DNA of 64,000 nt from Microbacterium oleivorans. Its GTDB lineage: Bacteria; Actinomycetota; Actinomycetes; Actinomycetales; Microbacteriaceae. The DNA is taken from NCBI RefSeq assembly GCF_013389665.1, contig NZ_CP058316.1, forward strand, positions 2,418,001 through 2,482,000, read 5' to 3'. The position numbers and the translations under genes are program-made. Below, in pieces: positions 9,893 to 26,391 of this stretch (the first letter of the stretch is position 1; every line of letters starts with the position of its first letter). Under the pieces are notes generated by a model. It searched no databases. It saw only the letters and a program-made list of their open reading frames with translations, and had not been told where the DNA came from.

Positions 9893-10414
9893 ATGCCTCG
9901 CGCCCCGAAACTCGCCACGTTCCCGGCGATCCGGAACGCCCTGCGCTTCTACCAGATCTGCTCGGTCATCACCGGTGTCGGTCTGCTCCTGCTGCTGGCG
10001 GAGATGATCCTGAAGTACACGCCCATCCACCTCGAGCTCTTCGCCGGCGGGACGGGCGGTCTGCTCTGGTTCGCTCCCGTGATCGCCGGAGCCGACTGCG
10101 AGTGGTGGTCGCTGTTCGTGCCGCAGACGAACTCGTGCGAGATGATCTCGACCGGCGACGGATTCAACATCTCGCTCGCGATCCTCGTCGTGCACGGCTG
10201 GTTCTACGTCGTCTACCTCTTCGCGTGCTTCCGCGTGTGGAGTCTCATGCGCTGGACGTTCCCGCGGTTCATCCTGCTCGCCCTCGGCGGGGTCGTCCCC
10301 GCCCTCTCGTTCTTCATGGAGGCCCGCGTCGGGCGTGAGGTGAGGGCCTACCTCGCCGAGCGCGAAGCCGCGGAGTCCGCCGCATCCATCCCCGCCACGG
10401 AAGGCACCCGGTGA
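9893..10414 (+). CDS. DUF3817 integral membrane protein
   Basis: A 173-aa protein with about four transmembrane helices. The DUF3817 hallmarks are visible: [20 protein letters not shown] near the N-terminus, the charged end of that helix (AEMILKY) and [15 protein letters not shown] in the third helix. The loop [17 protein letters not shown] holds two cysteines and is longer than usual. Function is unknown for the family. ATG 9893 is chosen; TAGACT at 9880-9885 ends 7 bases before it, giving a possible leaderless start inside the SURF1 stop region. Its stop overlaps the guaA start (GTGA), so it may also be read as a guaA leader cistron. Confidence 0.8.
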   Translation: MPRAPKLATFPAIRNALRFYQICSVITGVGLLLLLAEMILKYTPIHLELFAGGTGGLLWFAPVIAGADCEWWSLFVPQTNSCEMISTGDGFNISLAILVVHGWFYVVYLFACFRVWSLMRWTFPRFILLALGGVVPALSFFMEARVGREVRAYLAEREAAESAASIPATEGTR

Positions 10415-11991
10415 CCACTCAGACCGAAACGTCCCAGCGGCCCGTCCTCGTCGTCGACTTCGGCGCGCAGTATGCGCAGCTGATCGCCCGTCGCGTCCGC
10501 GAGGCCGGCGTCTACAGCGAGCTCGTTCCGCACACCGCCTCGGCGCAGGAGATCGCCGAGAAGGATCCTGTCGGGATCATCCTCTCGGGGGGTCCGTCGT
10601 CGGTGTACGAACCGGGCGCGCCGTCGCTCGACCCCGGGGTGTTCGACCTCGGGGTGCCGACGCTCGGCATCTGCTACGGCTTCCAGGTGATGGCGCAGGC
10701 GCTCGGCGGCGAGGTGGCCAACACGGGATTGCGCGAGTACGGTGCGACCGATGCCACCGTGGTGACCGAGGGCACGCTGCTGGAAGGGCAGCCGCCCGAG
10801 CAGAACGTGTGGATGAGCCATGGCGACCAGGTGTCGCGGGCTCCCGACGGTTTCGACGTCCTCGCGCGGACGGCGGCGACGCCGGTGGCTGCCTTCGCCA
10901 ACGATGCGCGCAAGTTCTACGGGGTCCAGTGGCACCCCGAGGTGAAGCACTCCGATCACGGCCAGCGCGTCATCGAGAACTTCCTGCACAAGGCCGCGGG
11001 GCTCCCCGCCGACTGGAACAGCGGCAACGTCATCGCCGAGCAGGTCGACCGGATCCGGGAGCAGGTCGGCTCGGGACGGGTGATCTCGGCGCTCTCGGGA
11101 GGTGTCGATTCCGCCGTGTCGACGGCCCTCGTCCACAAGGCTGTCGGCGACAAGCTCACCGCGATCTTCGTCGACCACGGTCTGCTGCGGAAGGGCGAGC
11201 GCGAGCAGGTCGAGAACGATTACGTCGCCTCGACCGGCGTGCGACTGATCACGGTGGACGCTCGGGAACGCTTCCTCGAGGCGCTCGCGGGTGTGAGCGA
11301 CCCCGAGCAGAAGCGAAAGATCATCGGGCGGGAGTTCATCCGCGCCTTCGAACAGGCCGAACGCGACCTGATGGCCGAGGCGGCAGCGGACGGTGAGCCG
11401 ATCCGGTTCCTCGTCCAGGGGACGCTCTACCCCGACGTCGTCGAGTCCGGTGGAGGCGCCGGCACCGCGAACATCAAGAGCCACCACAACGTGGGCGGTC
11501 TTCCCGAAGATCTGCAGTTCGAGCTGATCGAGCCTCTGCGGACCCTGTTCAAGGACGAGGTGCGGGCGATCGGTCGCGAGCTCGGGCTGCCCGAGGCGAT
11601 CGTCGGGCGTCAGCCGTTTCCGGGGCCCGGCCTCGGAATCCGCATCGTGGGCGAGGTCACCGCTGACCGTCTCGAGATCCTGCGTGAGGCCGATGCCATC
11701 GCGCGCGCCGAGCTGACGAAGGCGGGGCTGGACTCCGAGATTTGGCAATGCCCGGTGGTGCTGCTCGCCGACGTGCGCTCCGTGGGGGTGCAGGGAGACG
11801 GCCGGACGTACGGGCATCCGATCGTGCTGCGACCCGTGTCGAGCGAGGACGCGATGACGGCGGACTGGACGCGGCTGCCCTACGACGTGCTCTCGAAGAT
11901 CTCGAACCGCATCACCAATGAGGTGCGAGACATCAACCGGGTCGTGTTGGACGTCACGTCCAAGCCCCCGGGGACGATCGAGTGGGAGTGA
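10411..11991 (+). CDS. guaA: GMP synthase (glutamine-hydrolysing) GuaA
   Basis: Converts XMP to GMP with ATP and glutamine. 526 aa, full length. Seen: the class I glutaminase domain with [10 protein letters not shown] (nucleophile Cys88) and QWHPEVKHS; the ATP-pyrophosphatase PP-loop SGGVDS at 229-234; [10 protein letters not shown]; and the dimerisation domain with [18 protein letters not shown] and the C-terminus [14 protein letters not shown] 10411 overlaps the DUF3817 stop by 4 bases, implying translational coupling. A strong terminator follows at 12008. Confidence 0.98.
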   Translation: MTTQTETSQRPVLVVDFGAQYAQLIARRVREAGVYSELVPHTASAQEIAEKDPVGIILSGGPSSVYEPGAPSLDPGVFDLGVPTLGICYGFQVMAQALGGEVANTGLREYGATDATVVTEGTLLEGQPPEQNVWMSHGDQVSRAPDGFDVLARTAATPVAAFANDARKFYGVQWHPEVKHSDHGQRVIENFLHKAAGLPADWNSGNVIAEQVDRIREQVGSGRVISALSGGVDSAVSTALVHKAVGDKLTAIFVDHGLLRKGEREQVENDYVASTGVRLITVDARERFLEALAGVSDPEQKRKIIGREFIRAFEQAERDLMAEAAADGEPIRFLVQGTLYPDVVESGGGAGTANIKSHHNVGGLPEDLQFELIEPLRTLFKDEVRAIGRELGLPEAIVGRQPFPGPGLGIRIVGEVTADRLEILREADAIARAELTKAGLDSEIWQCPVVLLADVRSVGVQGDGRTYGHPIVLRPVSSEDAMTADWTRLPYDVLSKISNRITNEVRDINRVVLDVTSKPPGTIEWE

Positions 11992-12007
11992 GCGCTTCGC
12001 GCGACGA

Positions 12008-12049
12008 CGGCGGATGCCGCGGCCGATGGGTCGCGGCATCCGCCGTTTT
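12008..12049 (+). terminator. Rho-independent terminator of guaA
   Basis: A perfect 14-base stem (CGGCGGATGCCGCG / CGCGGCATCCGCCG) with a 10-base loop is followed by TTTT, 16 bases after the guaA stop. It separates guaA from the rrn operon. Confidence 0.9.
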
Positions 12050-12114
12050 CCGCGTCGTGACAGGGATCCCGCGGCGTCGGCGCCCGCGCGACACGCCCGG
12101 GATGTCACTCCGCT

Positions 12115-12143
12115 TTGCCACGTCGGCCCGCGCCGCGTAACTT
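12115..12143 (+). promoter_or_regulatory. rrn promoter P1
   Basis: TTGCCA at 12115-12120 and TAACTT at 12138-12143 are separated by 17 bases, close to the housekeeping sigma consensus. It sits at the start of the 590-base gene-free leader before 16S rRNA. Confidence 0.65.
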
Positions 12144-12230
12144 ATTACTTGTTCGCCCCACAGGGAAGAGCGAGAAGGCCGGAAGGCCTACGCCCCCTCA
12201 AGCGGAGAACGAATCCCATCCCAAACCTCC

Positions 12231-12260
12231 TTGCGAGAACAAGACGCTTGCGTCTAGGAT
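12231..12260 (+). promoter_or_regulatory. rrn promoter P2
   Basis: TTGCGA at 12231-12236 and TAGGAT at 12255-12260 have an 18-base spacer. A second promoter about 115 bases after P1 fits the tandem promoters usual for rRNA operons. Confidence 0.55.
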
Positions 12261-12396
12261 GGAAACTCCACCCCGAACATCAGTCTTCGACTGTCGCGGA
12301 GCTCGATCTCCGAAGCAGTCAGAAGCGCGCGGGGTGGGTATGGTTGTGAAGTTGCCCTCTGGGCTGGCTGTGAGGTCAGTTGGGGGAGCGTCCGAT

Positions 12397-12417
12397 CCTT
12401 GAGAACTCAACAGCGTG
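12397..12417 (+). promoter_or_regulatory. rrn leader antitermination-type box
   Basis: CTTGAGAACTCAACAGCG matches the boxA-like leader sequence conserved before actinobacterial 16S genes. A related box, CTTTGAGAACTACACAG, recurs in the 16S-23S spacer at 14367-14388. The rest of the 12261-12585 leader holds no gene that I can support. Confidence 0.6.
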
Positions 12418-12585
12418 CACTTGTCAAATGCCAAATAACCTCGTCTCCACTTCGGTGGGGTGAGATTCCTTTGGATCAAAGACCTTCCTTCGGGGAGGCA
12501 ATGGATAGTCAGCAATGATTTATCTCTTTGGTCAGCATCAAACTCGCTGCTCCGGTCTTTTTCCGATCGGGGTCAGCAAATTTTC

Positions 12586-17588
<5,003 letters not shown>

Positions 17589-17687
17589 ACACCGTTTTTG
17601 GTGCTTGCGTCCACTGAGTGGTTCTCGATGTACGGTCGAGAACCGCATAACGAATTGATCGTTGTGCAGACTGAAACATCAATAGTG

Positions 17688-17804
17688 TTTCGGCGGCCAT
17701 AGCGTGAGGGAAACGCCCGGTTACATTCCGAACCCGGAAGCTAAGCCTCACAGCGCCGATGGTACTGCAGGGGGGACCCTGTGGGAGAGTAGGACACCGC
17801 CGGA
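17688..17804 (+). rRNA. rrf: 5S ribosomal RNA
   Basis: About 117 bases: TTCGGCGGCCATAGCG at the 5' side pairs with the 3' end around ACACCGCCGG. The conserved CCGAACCCGGAAGCTAAG loop is in the middle. It lies 100 bases after 23S, the normal order. Confidence 0.95.
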
Positions 17805-17814
17805 CTTCTTTCGT

Positions 17815-17846
17815 GAAATGGCCACCCAACGCTGGGTGGCCATTTC
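17815..17846 (+). terminator. rrn operon terminator
   Basis: GAAATGGCCACCCA pairs perfectly with TGGGTGGCCATTTC over a 4-base loop, 10 bases after 5S. The T content after it is low (TCGTTTCC). The next gene starts 25 bases downstream, so some read-through into it is possible. Confidence 0.85.
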
Positions 17847-17871
17847 TCGTTTCCGGGACGAAAGGAACGTC

Positions 17872-19455
17872 GTGACTGAAGAAGACCGCCCGCGATCGGA
17901 GCGCAAGCCCCGATACTCCGCTGCGGACTCCGGTGCACGGCGCCCTCGTCGCGACGGCGATGCGCCGAAGCGCGACGGCCGTCCCGGCCGCGACAACTCC
18001 GATCGCCCGCGCCGCGACAACTCCGATCGCCCGCGGCGCGGCGGCGATGCCCGTCCGCAGCGCGACGGCGACTCGCGGCCGCGTCGCGAGGGGGATCGTC
18101 CCTCGTACCCGCGTCGGGACGGTGACTCGCGTCCGCAGCGTGACGGCGATGCCCGTCCGCGTCGCGATGGCGACTCCCGTCCCCAGCGCGACGGCGACTC
18201 GCGGCCGCGTCGCGACGGTGATCGCCCGTCGTACCCGCGTCGCGATGGCGACTCGCGTCCGCGGCGCGACGGCGACTCGCGGCCGCGTCGTGACGGCGAC
18301 CGTCCCTCGTACCCGCGCCGCGACGGGGATCGTCCGTCCTACCCGCGTCGCGACGGTGACTCGCGTCCGCAGCGCGACGGCGATGCCCGTCCGCGTCGTG
18401 ACGGCGACCGTCCCTCGTATCCGCGCCGCGACGGCGACCGTCCCTCGTATCCGCGCCGCGACGGGGATCGTCCCTCGTACCCGCGCCGCGACGGCGACGC
18501 TCGTCCCCGCCGCGACGGGGATCGCCCGTCGTATCCGCGTCGTGACGGCGATCGCGCATCCCGTCCCCCGCAGGGGTCCGATCGGCGCGAGATTCCGCGC
18601 GGGCCGGAGATCCCCGACGAGGTGACCGCCCGCGACCTTCCCGGCGCCGCCCGCAACGAGCTCAAGACCCTGAGCAAGGAGAACGCCGAACAGGTGGCTC
18701 GCCACCTCGCGATGGTCGCTCAGCTCATCGACGAGGATCCTGCGCTTGCGCACGAGCACGCGCTCGCGGCATCCCGTCGTGCCGGACGCGTCGGCGTCGT
18801 TCGTGAGACCGTCGCCATCACGGCGTACGCCACGGGCGACTACGCGCTCGCGCTGCGCGAGCTGCGCACCTACCGCCGCATCTCCGGCAACGACGACCAG
18901 ATCGCGCTGATGGTCGACAGCGAACGCGGTGTCGGCCGCCCCGACCGGGCCCTCGAAGTGGGACGTGCCGTCGACCGGGCCTCACTGCCGATCGAGGTGC
19001 GCGTCGAACTCGCCATCGCGATGTCGGGAGCACGCCTGGATCTCGGCGAGACCGAGCGCGCCCTGCAGGAGCTCGACATCCCCGAGCTCGACCCCGATCG
19101 GGCGTTCTCGTGGAGTCCGGCGCTCTTCGCCGCCCGCGCTGCGGTGCTCGAGGATCTCGGGCGTGCTGACGAGGCCGCCCTGTGGCAGCGTCGCGCGGTC
19201 GTTGCGGAGGACGCGCTGGGCGCGACCGATGCCGCTCGTGAACTCATCGTCGTCGACGACATCGACGAGACGCTCGACGAGGCTCTCGACACCGACGAGA
19301 CGTCCGACACTGACGAGACGTCCGACACTGACGAGACGTCCGACACCGACGACACGGCCGAGGCCGATGCGACAGGCGACACCGGCGAGACGGCTGACCG
19401 GGCCGACGGCGGGAGCGAGGCGCCGGCGGCATCCGACGAGGAGGCGTCCCGCTGA
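17872..19455 (+). CDS. TPR-like protein with Arg/Asp-rich repeat region and acidic tail
   Basis: 527 aa in three parts. Residues about 20-230 are low-complexity repeats built from RRDGD, SRPQ and RPSYP blocks, strongly basic and surely disordered. Residues about 245-460 form a helical region like tetratricopeptide repeats (ARHLAMVAQLIDEDPALAHE, then ATGDYALALRELRTYRRI). Residues about 460-527 are acidic, with a DTDETS block repeated. GTG 17872 has AAAGGA upstream. By position, before the HAD, small protein, tlyA, nadK and recN genes, it matches the conserved mycobacterial Rv1691 position. The tail is coupled to the next gene by a 1-base overlap. Function is unknown. An RNA- or ribosome-linked role is a guess from the basic tail and the rrn neighbour. 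Confidence 0.8.
   Translation: MTEEDRPRSERKPRYSAADSGARRPRRDGDAPKRDGRPGRDNSDRPRRDNSDRPRRGGDARPQRDGDSRPRREGDRPSYPRRDGDSRPQRDGDARPRRDGDSRPQRDGDSRPRRDGDRPSYPRRDGDSRPRRDGDSRPRRDGDRPSYPRRDGDRPSYPRRDGDSRPQRDGDARPRRDGDRPSYPRRDGDRPSYPRRDGDRPSYPRRDGDARPRRDGDRPSYPRRDGDRASRPPQGSDRREIPRGPEIPDEVTARDLPGAARNELKTLSKENAEQVARHLAMVAQLIDEDPALAHEHALAASRRAGRVGVVRETVAITAYATGDYALALRELRTYRRISGNDDQIALMVDSERGVGRPDRALEVGRAVDRASLPIEVRVELAIAMSGARLDLGETERALQELDIPELDPDRAFSWSPALFAARAAVLEDLGRADEAALWQRRAVVAEDALGATDAARELIVVDDIDETLDEALDTDETSDTDETSDTDETSDTDDTAEADATGDTGETADRADGGSEAPAASDEEASR
17990..18560 (+). repeat. Degenerate in-frame repeat array coding RRDGD blocks
   Basis: About 20 copies of 21-27 base units of the type CGTCGCGACGGCGACTCGCG run through the gene at 17872. 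Silent changes between units are common, but the peptide pattern is kept, so this is coding and selected rather than a CRISPR or REP array. Confidence 0.85.
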
Positions 19456-20492
19456 TGGGCCTGTTCTCCCGCGGCGCCGGGGCGACACCGCTCGACGGCA
19501 CCGACGCGGTGCTGGCCGATCTCGACGGGGTCGTCTACGCCGGTGCACGCGCACTGCCGCATGCCGTCGAGAGCCTGAATCTCGCCGGGGAGACCCGCAG
19601 GCTGGGCTACATCACCAACAACGCCTCACGGCGCGACGCCGTCGTCGCCGAGCACCTGCGCGACCTCGGACTCTCGCGCACCCGCCCGGAGGACGTCATC
19701 ACGAGCCCGCAGGCCGCAATGCGGCTGCTGCGCGATCGCGTGGCCGTCGGCTCGACGATCCTCGTCGTCGGTGGGGACGGTCTCGTCCACGAGCTCGAGA
19801 AAGCCGGGTACGTGCCGACGCGGTCCGCCGACGACGCACCGGCGGCCGTCGTGCAGGGCTTCGCGCCGGACGTGGGGTGGGCGCAGCTCGCGGAGGCGGC
19901 GTACGCCCTCGCCCTGCCCGAGGAGCAGGGCGGCATCCCGTGGATCGCCACGAACACCGACTGGACGATCCCGCAGTCCCGGGGCGTCGCGCCGGGCAAC
20001 GGCACCCTCGTGTCGGCCGTGCACACCGCCGTCGGGCGGCTGGCGACGGTCGCGGGCAAGCCGGAGCGTCCGATCTTCGATGAGGCGGTCGCCCGCTTCG
20101 GTGCGGGCGATGCCCTCTTCATCGGCGACCGGCTCGACACCGACATCGCCGGTGCTCAGGCCGCCGGCATCCGATCCGCTCTCGTGCTCACCGGCATCGA
20201 CCGGCCCAAGCACGTGCTCGCGGCGCCGAGCAACGCCCGCCCGACCTACATCGTCGGTGATCTCCGCGAACTGCACGAGCCCTATCCCGAGACGCGCACG
20301 AAGGGCGACATCACCATGGTGGGCCGCGCGAGCGTGCGCATCGACGGTGCCGACATCGTCATCCTGGATGAGGGCGACCGGCCCATCGACCTCGTGCGAG
20401 CCGGTGCGGCCGCCATCTGGTCCACCGGACGTGCGATCTACGGGTTCCGGGTGCCCGAACGGCTGTACGCGGATCCGTTCCACCGTCCCTGA
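19455..20492 (+). CDS. HAD-IIA family sugar-phosphate phosphatase (NagD-like)
   Basis: A 345-aa haloacid dehalogenase hydrolase. Seen: motif I DLDGVVYAG, motif II in ITNNAS, KPERPIFDEA with the motif III lysine, and motif IV IGDRLDTDI. The large cap inserted between motifs II and III is that of subclass IIA. It would dephosphorylate a small phosphorylated metabolite. About 60 extra C-terminal residues beyond the HAD core (RASVRIDGADIVILDEGDRP onward) are of unknown fold. It overlaps the TPR gene by one base (TGATG). It corresponds by order to mycobacterial Rv1692, described as a glycerol-3-phosphate phosphatase; the same substrate here is only inferred. Confidence 0.9.
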   Translation: MGLFSRGAGATPLDGTDAVLADLDGVVYAGARALPHAVESLNLAGETRRLGYITNNASRRDAVVAEHLRDLGLSRTRPEDVITSPQAAMRLLRDRVAVGSTILVVGGDGLVHELEKAGYVPTRSADDAPAAVVQGFAPDVGWAQLAEAAYALALPEEQGGIPWIATNTDWTIPQSRGVAPGNGTLVSAVHTAVGRLATVAGKPERPIFDEAVARFGAGDALFIGDRLDTDIAGAQAAGIRSALVLTGIDRPKHVLAAPSNARPTYIVGDLRELHEPYPETRTKGDITMVGRASVRIDGADIVILDEGDRPIDLVRAGAAAIWSTGRAIYGFRVPERLYADPFHRP

Positions 20493-20512
20493 GCACGCGT
20501 ATCGTGGGAGTC

Positions 20513-20695
20513 ATGTCGATGGATGCCGCTGACCCCGCCGCCGGCGAGAGCGTCGCCGATCGCTGGCGCGACGACCTCGTCTCGACCCTCGACGTCATCG
20601 AGGACCAGCCGCTGAGTGAGCGTTCCGCCTCGTACGCGGCTCTCCACGACGAGCTGTCGCGACGGCTCGACTCCGGCCCGTCCGACAACGCGTGA
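20513..20695 (+). CDS. Conserved small protein before tlyA
   Basis: 60 aa, acidic and helical (DLVSTLDVIEDQPLSERSAS). ATG 20513 is preceded by GGGAG, and TATCGT ends 7 bases upstream, so it may have its own start of transcription. Its stop overlaps the tlyA start by 4 bases. A small protein in this slot is conserved in actinobacteria (mycobacterial Rv1693 position). Function is unknown. Confidence 0.7.
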   Translation: MSMDAADPAAGESVADRWRDDLVSTLDVIEDQPLSERSASYAALHDELSRRLDSGPSDNA

Positions 20696-21498
20696 GTCCC
20701 CGACTCGATTCGGCGCTCGCCGCGCGAGGTATGGCGCGCTCGCGTACCCACGCCGCCGGGCTCATCTCGTCGGGTCTGGTCAGCGTCGACGGGAAGGCCG
20801 TGGTCAAGGCCGCGCACGTCGTCACCGACGAGGCCGTCATCGTCGTCGCGGGCGCCGATCACTACGTCAGTCGGGCCGCGCACAAACTCATCGCGGGCCT
20901 CGACGCCTTCGGCATCGAGGTCTCCGGTCGGGTGGCGCTCGACATGGGGGCCTCGACGGGCGGGTTCACCCAGGTGCTGCGTGAGCGCGGAGCCGAGCCG
21001 GTGGTCGCCGTCGACGTCGGACACGGGCAACTCGCCGACGAGATCGCCGCCGACCCCGGCGTGATCCCGGTCGAGGGCTTCAACGTCCGCGCCCTCACCC
21101 CCGACACGCTGGCCGAGGCGGCCGGCCGGACGGTGTCGCCCGAGATCGTCACGGGAGACCTGTCGTTCATCTCGCTCACCCACGTGCTGCCCGCGGTCCG
21201 CTCGGTGGCGGGACCCCGCACGGATGTCGTGCTGCTGGTCAAGCCGCAGTTCGAGGTCGGGCGCACAGCCGTCAAGGGCGGCCTGGTCACCTCGCCGGGG
21301 TTGCGCGCCGATGCCGTCGCCGGCGTGCTGTGGTCTGCCTGGGATGCCGGACTCGGGACGCACGGGGTGACCTCGTCGCCGCTGCCGGGTACCCACGGCA
21401 ATCAGGAGTACCTCGTCCACCTGCGAGCCCGCGAAGGCGACGCGGGCAATCCGACAGAATGGATCCGTACCGTGGACCGACTGGCGGGAGCCCGATGA
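20692..21498 (+). CDS. tlyA: TlyA family rRNA 2'-O-methyltransferase
   Basis: A 268-aa protein with an N-terminal S4 RNA-binding domain (residues about 1-60: RLDSALAARGMARSRTHAAG) and a C-terminal RrmJ-type methyltransferase with the SAM loop ALDMGASTGGFTQVL. LLVKPQFEVGR carries the catalytic lysine. In mycobacteria TlyA methylates 16S C1409 and 23S C1920, giving sensitivity to capreomycin. GTG 20692 overlaps the preceding stop and ATGA at its own end couples it to nadK. Confidence 0.93.
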   Translation: MSPRLDSALAARGMARSRTHAAGLISSGLVSVDGKAVVKAAHVVTDEAVIVVAGADHYVSRAAHKLIAGLDAFGIEVSGRVALDMGASTGGFTQVLRERGAEPVVAVDVGHGQLADEIAADPGVIPVEGFNVRALTPDTLAEAAGRTVSPEIVTGDLSFISLTHVLPAVRSVAGPRTDVVLLVKPQFEVGRTAVKGGLVTSPGLRADAVAGVLWSAWDAGLGTHGVTSSPLPGTHGNQEYLVHLRAREGDAGNPTEWIRTVDRLAGAR

Positions 21499-22430
21499 CC
21501 GACGCGCAGCGCAACATCCTCGTCGTCGCTCACGCGCGCCGTCCCGCCACGGTCGCGGCGGCCCAGCGCGTCCTGGGGGCGCTCGCCGGCGCGGGCGCGC
21601 GCCCGGTGCTGGCGGCCGACGACCGGGCCGAGCTGGTGGCCGAACTCGGCGAGCTCGACGGCGTGCTCACCCTCGATCGCGACGTCACGGTCGCCGACCT
21701 CGAACTGGCGATCGTTCTCGGTGGCGACGGCACGATCCTGCGCGCGGTCGACCTCGTCCGGGGCGGCGCCGCCCCCGTGCTGGGGATCAACATGGGTCAC
21801 GTCGGATTCCTCGCCGAGATCGAGGCCGACGACATGGACGACGCCGTGCGCCGGGCCATCGACCGCGACTACGACGTCGAGGAGCGCATGGCGCTCTCGG
21901 TGCGGGTGAAGGACGAGACCGGCGCCGTCGTCTACGAGACCTGGGCGCTCAATGAGGCCACGGTCGAGAAGGCGAGCCGCGAGCGGATGCTCGAGGTGGT
22001 GCTCGAGGTCGACCGCCGCCCGTTGTCGGCCTTCGGCTGCGACGGTGTGGTGATCGCGACCCCCACCGGATCCACCGCCTACAACTTCTCCGCCGGGGGA
22101 CCGGTGATCTGGCCGACGGTCGAGGCCGTCGCCGTCGTCCCGCTCTCGGCGCACGCGCTGTTCGCGCGCCCCCTGGTGATCAGCCCCGAGGCGTCCGTGG
22201 CGATCGAGGTCGGCGCGGGCACCAACGGCACCGGCATCCTCTGGGCGGACGGACGCCGCTCGCACGAGCTTCCCCCGGGGGCGCGCGTCGTCGTGCGGCG
22301 CTCGGCGACGCCGGTGCGCCTCGCGCGGCTGCATCCCGCGGCCTTCACCGACCGTCTGGTGCAGAAGTTCCGGCTGCCCGTGGTGGGCTGGCGCGGGCCC
22401 TCGCCGGGCCGGTTGGGCGGTCTGTCGTGA
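21495..22430 (+). CDS. nadK: NAD kinase
   Basis: Phosphorylates NAD to NADP. 311 aa. Seen: the GGDGT motif at residues 76-80, LGINMGHVGFLAE, NEATVEKASRERML and the second conserved block DGVVIATPTGSTAYNFSAGG. ATG 21495 overlaps the tlyA stop (ATGA) and the gene's own stop overlaps the recN GTG. A long in-frame upstream extension exists but lies within tlyA and is rejected. Confidence 0.96.
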   Translation: MTDAQRNILVVAHARRPATVAAAQRVLGALAGAGARPVLAADDRAELVAELGELDGVLTLDRDVTVADLELAIVLGGDGTILRAVDLVRGGAAPVLGINMGHVGFLAEIEADDMDDAVRRAIDRDYDVEERMALSVRVKDETGAVVYETWALNEATVEKASRERMLEVVLEVDRRPLSAFGCDGVVIATPTGSTAYNFSAGGPVIWPTVEAVAVVPLSAHALFARPLVISPEASVAIEVGAGTNGTGILWADGRRSHELPPGARVVVRRSATPVRLARLHPAAFTDRLVQKFRLPVVGWRGPSPGRLGGLS

Positions 22431-24118
22431 TCGAGGAGATGCGGCTGCGCGGACTCGGTGTGATCGCCGAGGCCACGCTGCCGATGGGGCCGGGGTTCAC
22501 CGCCATCACCGGTGAGACCGGGGCGGGCAAGACCATGGTCGTCACCGGCCTGGGACTGCTGCTCGGGCAGCGGGCGGACTCCGGTGCGGTACGCGCCGGA
22601 ACCGCGCAGGCATCCGTCGACGGCGTCTGGATCGTCGACGAGAACGGCCCCGTCGCCGAACGCGTGCGCGAAGCCGGGGGAGAGGTCGAGCCCATCGGGG
22701 GCGGCCGGGCCGAGCTCTACCTCGGTCGGGTGCTCTCGAGCGAGGGGCGCAGCCGGGCGAGCGTGGGCGGGCGTCCCGCGCCCGCAGCCGTGCTCGCCGA
22801 CCTCGCCGAGCAGCTGATCGTCGTGCACGGTCAGTCCGATCAGCTGCGGCTGAAGTCGGCGGTGGCCCAGCGCGATGCTCTCGACCGCTTCGGCGGCCCC
22901 GACCTCGTGGCCGTCCGCGCACGGTACCGCGAGGCGTACGACTCCTGGCGCGCGGTCGACGCGGAGCTCGCCCAGCTCGACGCCGACCGCGAGTCGCGAC
23001 GCCGCGAAGCCGACGACCTGCGCGCCCGCATCGCCGACATCGAGGCGGTGGATCCGCAGCCGGGCGAGGACGCCGTCCTCGCCGAGCGGGCCGAGCGGCT
23101 CGCGAACGTCGAGGGACTGCGCGAGGCCGCGGCCGTCGCGCACGATGCGCTCTCGAACGACGACGAGCTCCCGGACGCGGTCTCGCTGCTGGCCGAGGCT
23201 CGACGCGCGGTCGAGCGTGCCTCGACGAGCGACCCCGCGCTGGCGGCCTTCGTCGAACCGCTCGCCGACCTCGGCTACCGTGCGACCGACCTCGTGACCG
23301 GCCTCAGCGCCTACCTCGCCGACCTCGACGAGGGAGGACCGCAGGAGCTCGCGGCCGTCGAGGAGCGCCGCGCCGCGCTCGGGTCCCTGCTGCGCGTGCA
23401 CGGCACCCTGGACGATGCCCTCGACCTGCTCCGGAGCGGATCGGCCCGCCTCGTCGAGCTCGACGACGACGGCGACCGCATCGAGAGGCTGCGGGCCGAG
23501 CGCGACGAGCTCACCGCGCGTGTCGATGCCGCCGCGGGCGAGCTGACCGCCGCCCGCGTGGCCGCCGCCGAGCGCCTGGGGTCCGCCGTCACGGCCGAGC
23601 TGCGCGAGCTGGCGCTCCCCGACGCGCGCCTCGTCGTCACCGTCGAACCCGGCGCGGCGTCGGCCGCGGGTCGCGACGACGTGACGATCATGCTCGCGCC
23701 GCATCCCGGTGCCGAGCCGCGGTCGGTGGCCAAGGGCGCGTCGGGCGGAGAGCTCAGTCGCGTCATGCTGGCGATCGAGGTCGTCATCGCCGCGACCGAC
23801 CCGGTGCCGACGTTCGTCTTCGACGAGGTGGACGCCGGTATCGGCGGCGCCGCGGCCATCGAGGTCGGCCGCCGCCTGGCCCGGCTCGCCGAGAACAGTC
23901 AGGTCATCGTCGTGACGCACCTCGCGCAGGTCGCCGCCTTCGCCTCGAACCATCTGACGGTCGTGAAGTCCCACGACGGCTCGGTGACGGCCTCGAGCGT
24001 CCGGCGACTCGACGGCGGTGCACGCGAGGCGGAGATGGCGCGGCTGCTGTCGGGACTGCCCGATTCGGATGCCGCGATCGAGCACGCGCGCGAACTGCTG
24101 AGCCTCGCCCGCAGTTGA
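22427..24118 (+). CDS. recN: DNA repair protein RecN
   Basis: A 563-aa SMC-like ATPase for double-strand break repair. Walker A GETGAGKT at residues 29-36, a long alanine/arginine-rich coiled-coil middle, signature KGASGGELSRVMLA, and Walker B TFVFDEVDAGIGG followed by QVIVVTHLAQVAAFA. GTG 22427 overlaps the nadK stop. The tlyA-nadK-recN order is conserved across actinobacteria. The next gene here is pyrG directly; the two membrane or copper-channel genes found between them in mycobacteria are absent. Confidence 0.96.
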   Translation: MIEEMRLRGLGVIAEATLPMGPGFTAITGETGAGKTMVVTGLGLLLGQRADSGAVRAGTAQASVDGVWIVDENGPVAERVREAGGEVEPIGGGRAELYLGRVLSSEGRSRASVGGRPAPAAVLADLAEQLIVVHGQSDQLRLKSAVAQRDALDRFGGPDLVAVRARYREAYDSWRAVDAELAQLDADRESRRREADDLRARIADIEAVDPQPGEDAVLAERAERLANVEGLREAAAVAHDALSNDDELPDAVSLLAEARRAVERASTSDPALAAFVEPLADLGYRATDLVTGLSAYLADLDEGGPQELAAVEERRAALGSLLRVHGTLDDALDLLRSGSARLVELDDDGDRIERLRAERDELTARVDAAAGELTAARVAAAERLGSAVTAELRELALPDARLVVTVEPGAASAAGRDDVTIMLAPHPGAEPRSVAKGASGGELSRVMLAIEVVIAATDPVPTFVFDEVDAGIGGAAAIEVGRRLARLAENSQVIVVTHLAQVAAFASNHLTVVKSHDGSVTASSVRRLDGGAREAEMARLLSGLPDSDAAIEHARELLSLARS

Positions 24119-24122
24119 CTGA

Positions 24123-24128
24123 TAGATT
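24123..24128 (+). promoter_or_regulatory. -10 element of pyrG, probably leaderless
   Basis: TAGATT ends 8 bases before GTG 24137 in the 18-base gap after recN. There is no ribosome binding site in that gap, which suggests a leaderless pyrG mRNA besides read-through from recN. Confidence 0.5.
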
Positions 24129-24130
24129 AG

Positions 24131-26390
<2,260 letters not shown>

Positions 26391-26391
26391 C

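Noticed and set aside
17990..18560. Possible CRISPR array
   Set aside because: Units are contiguous with no unique spacers, vary by silent changes and keep a coding frame; no cas genes are near.
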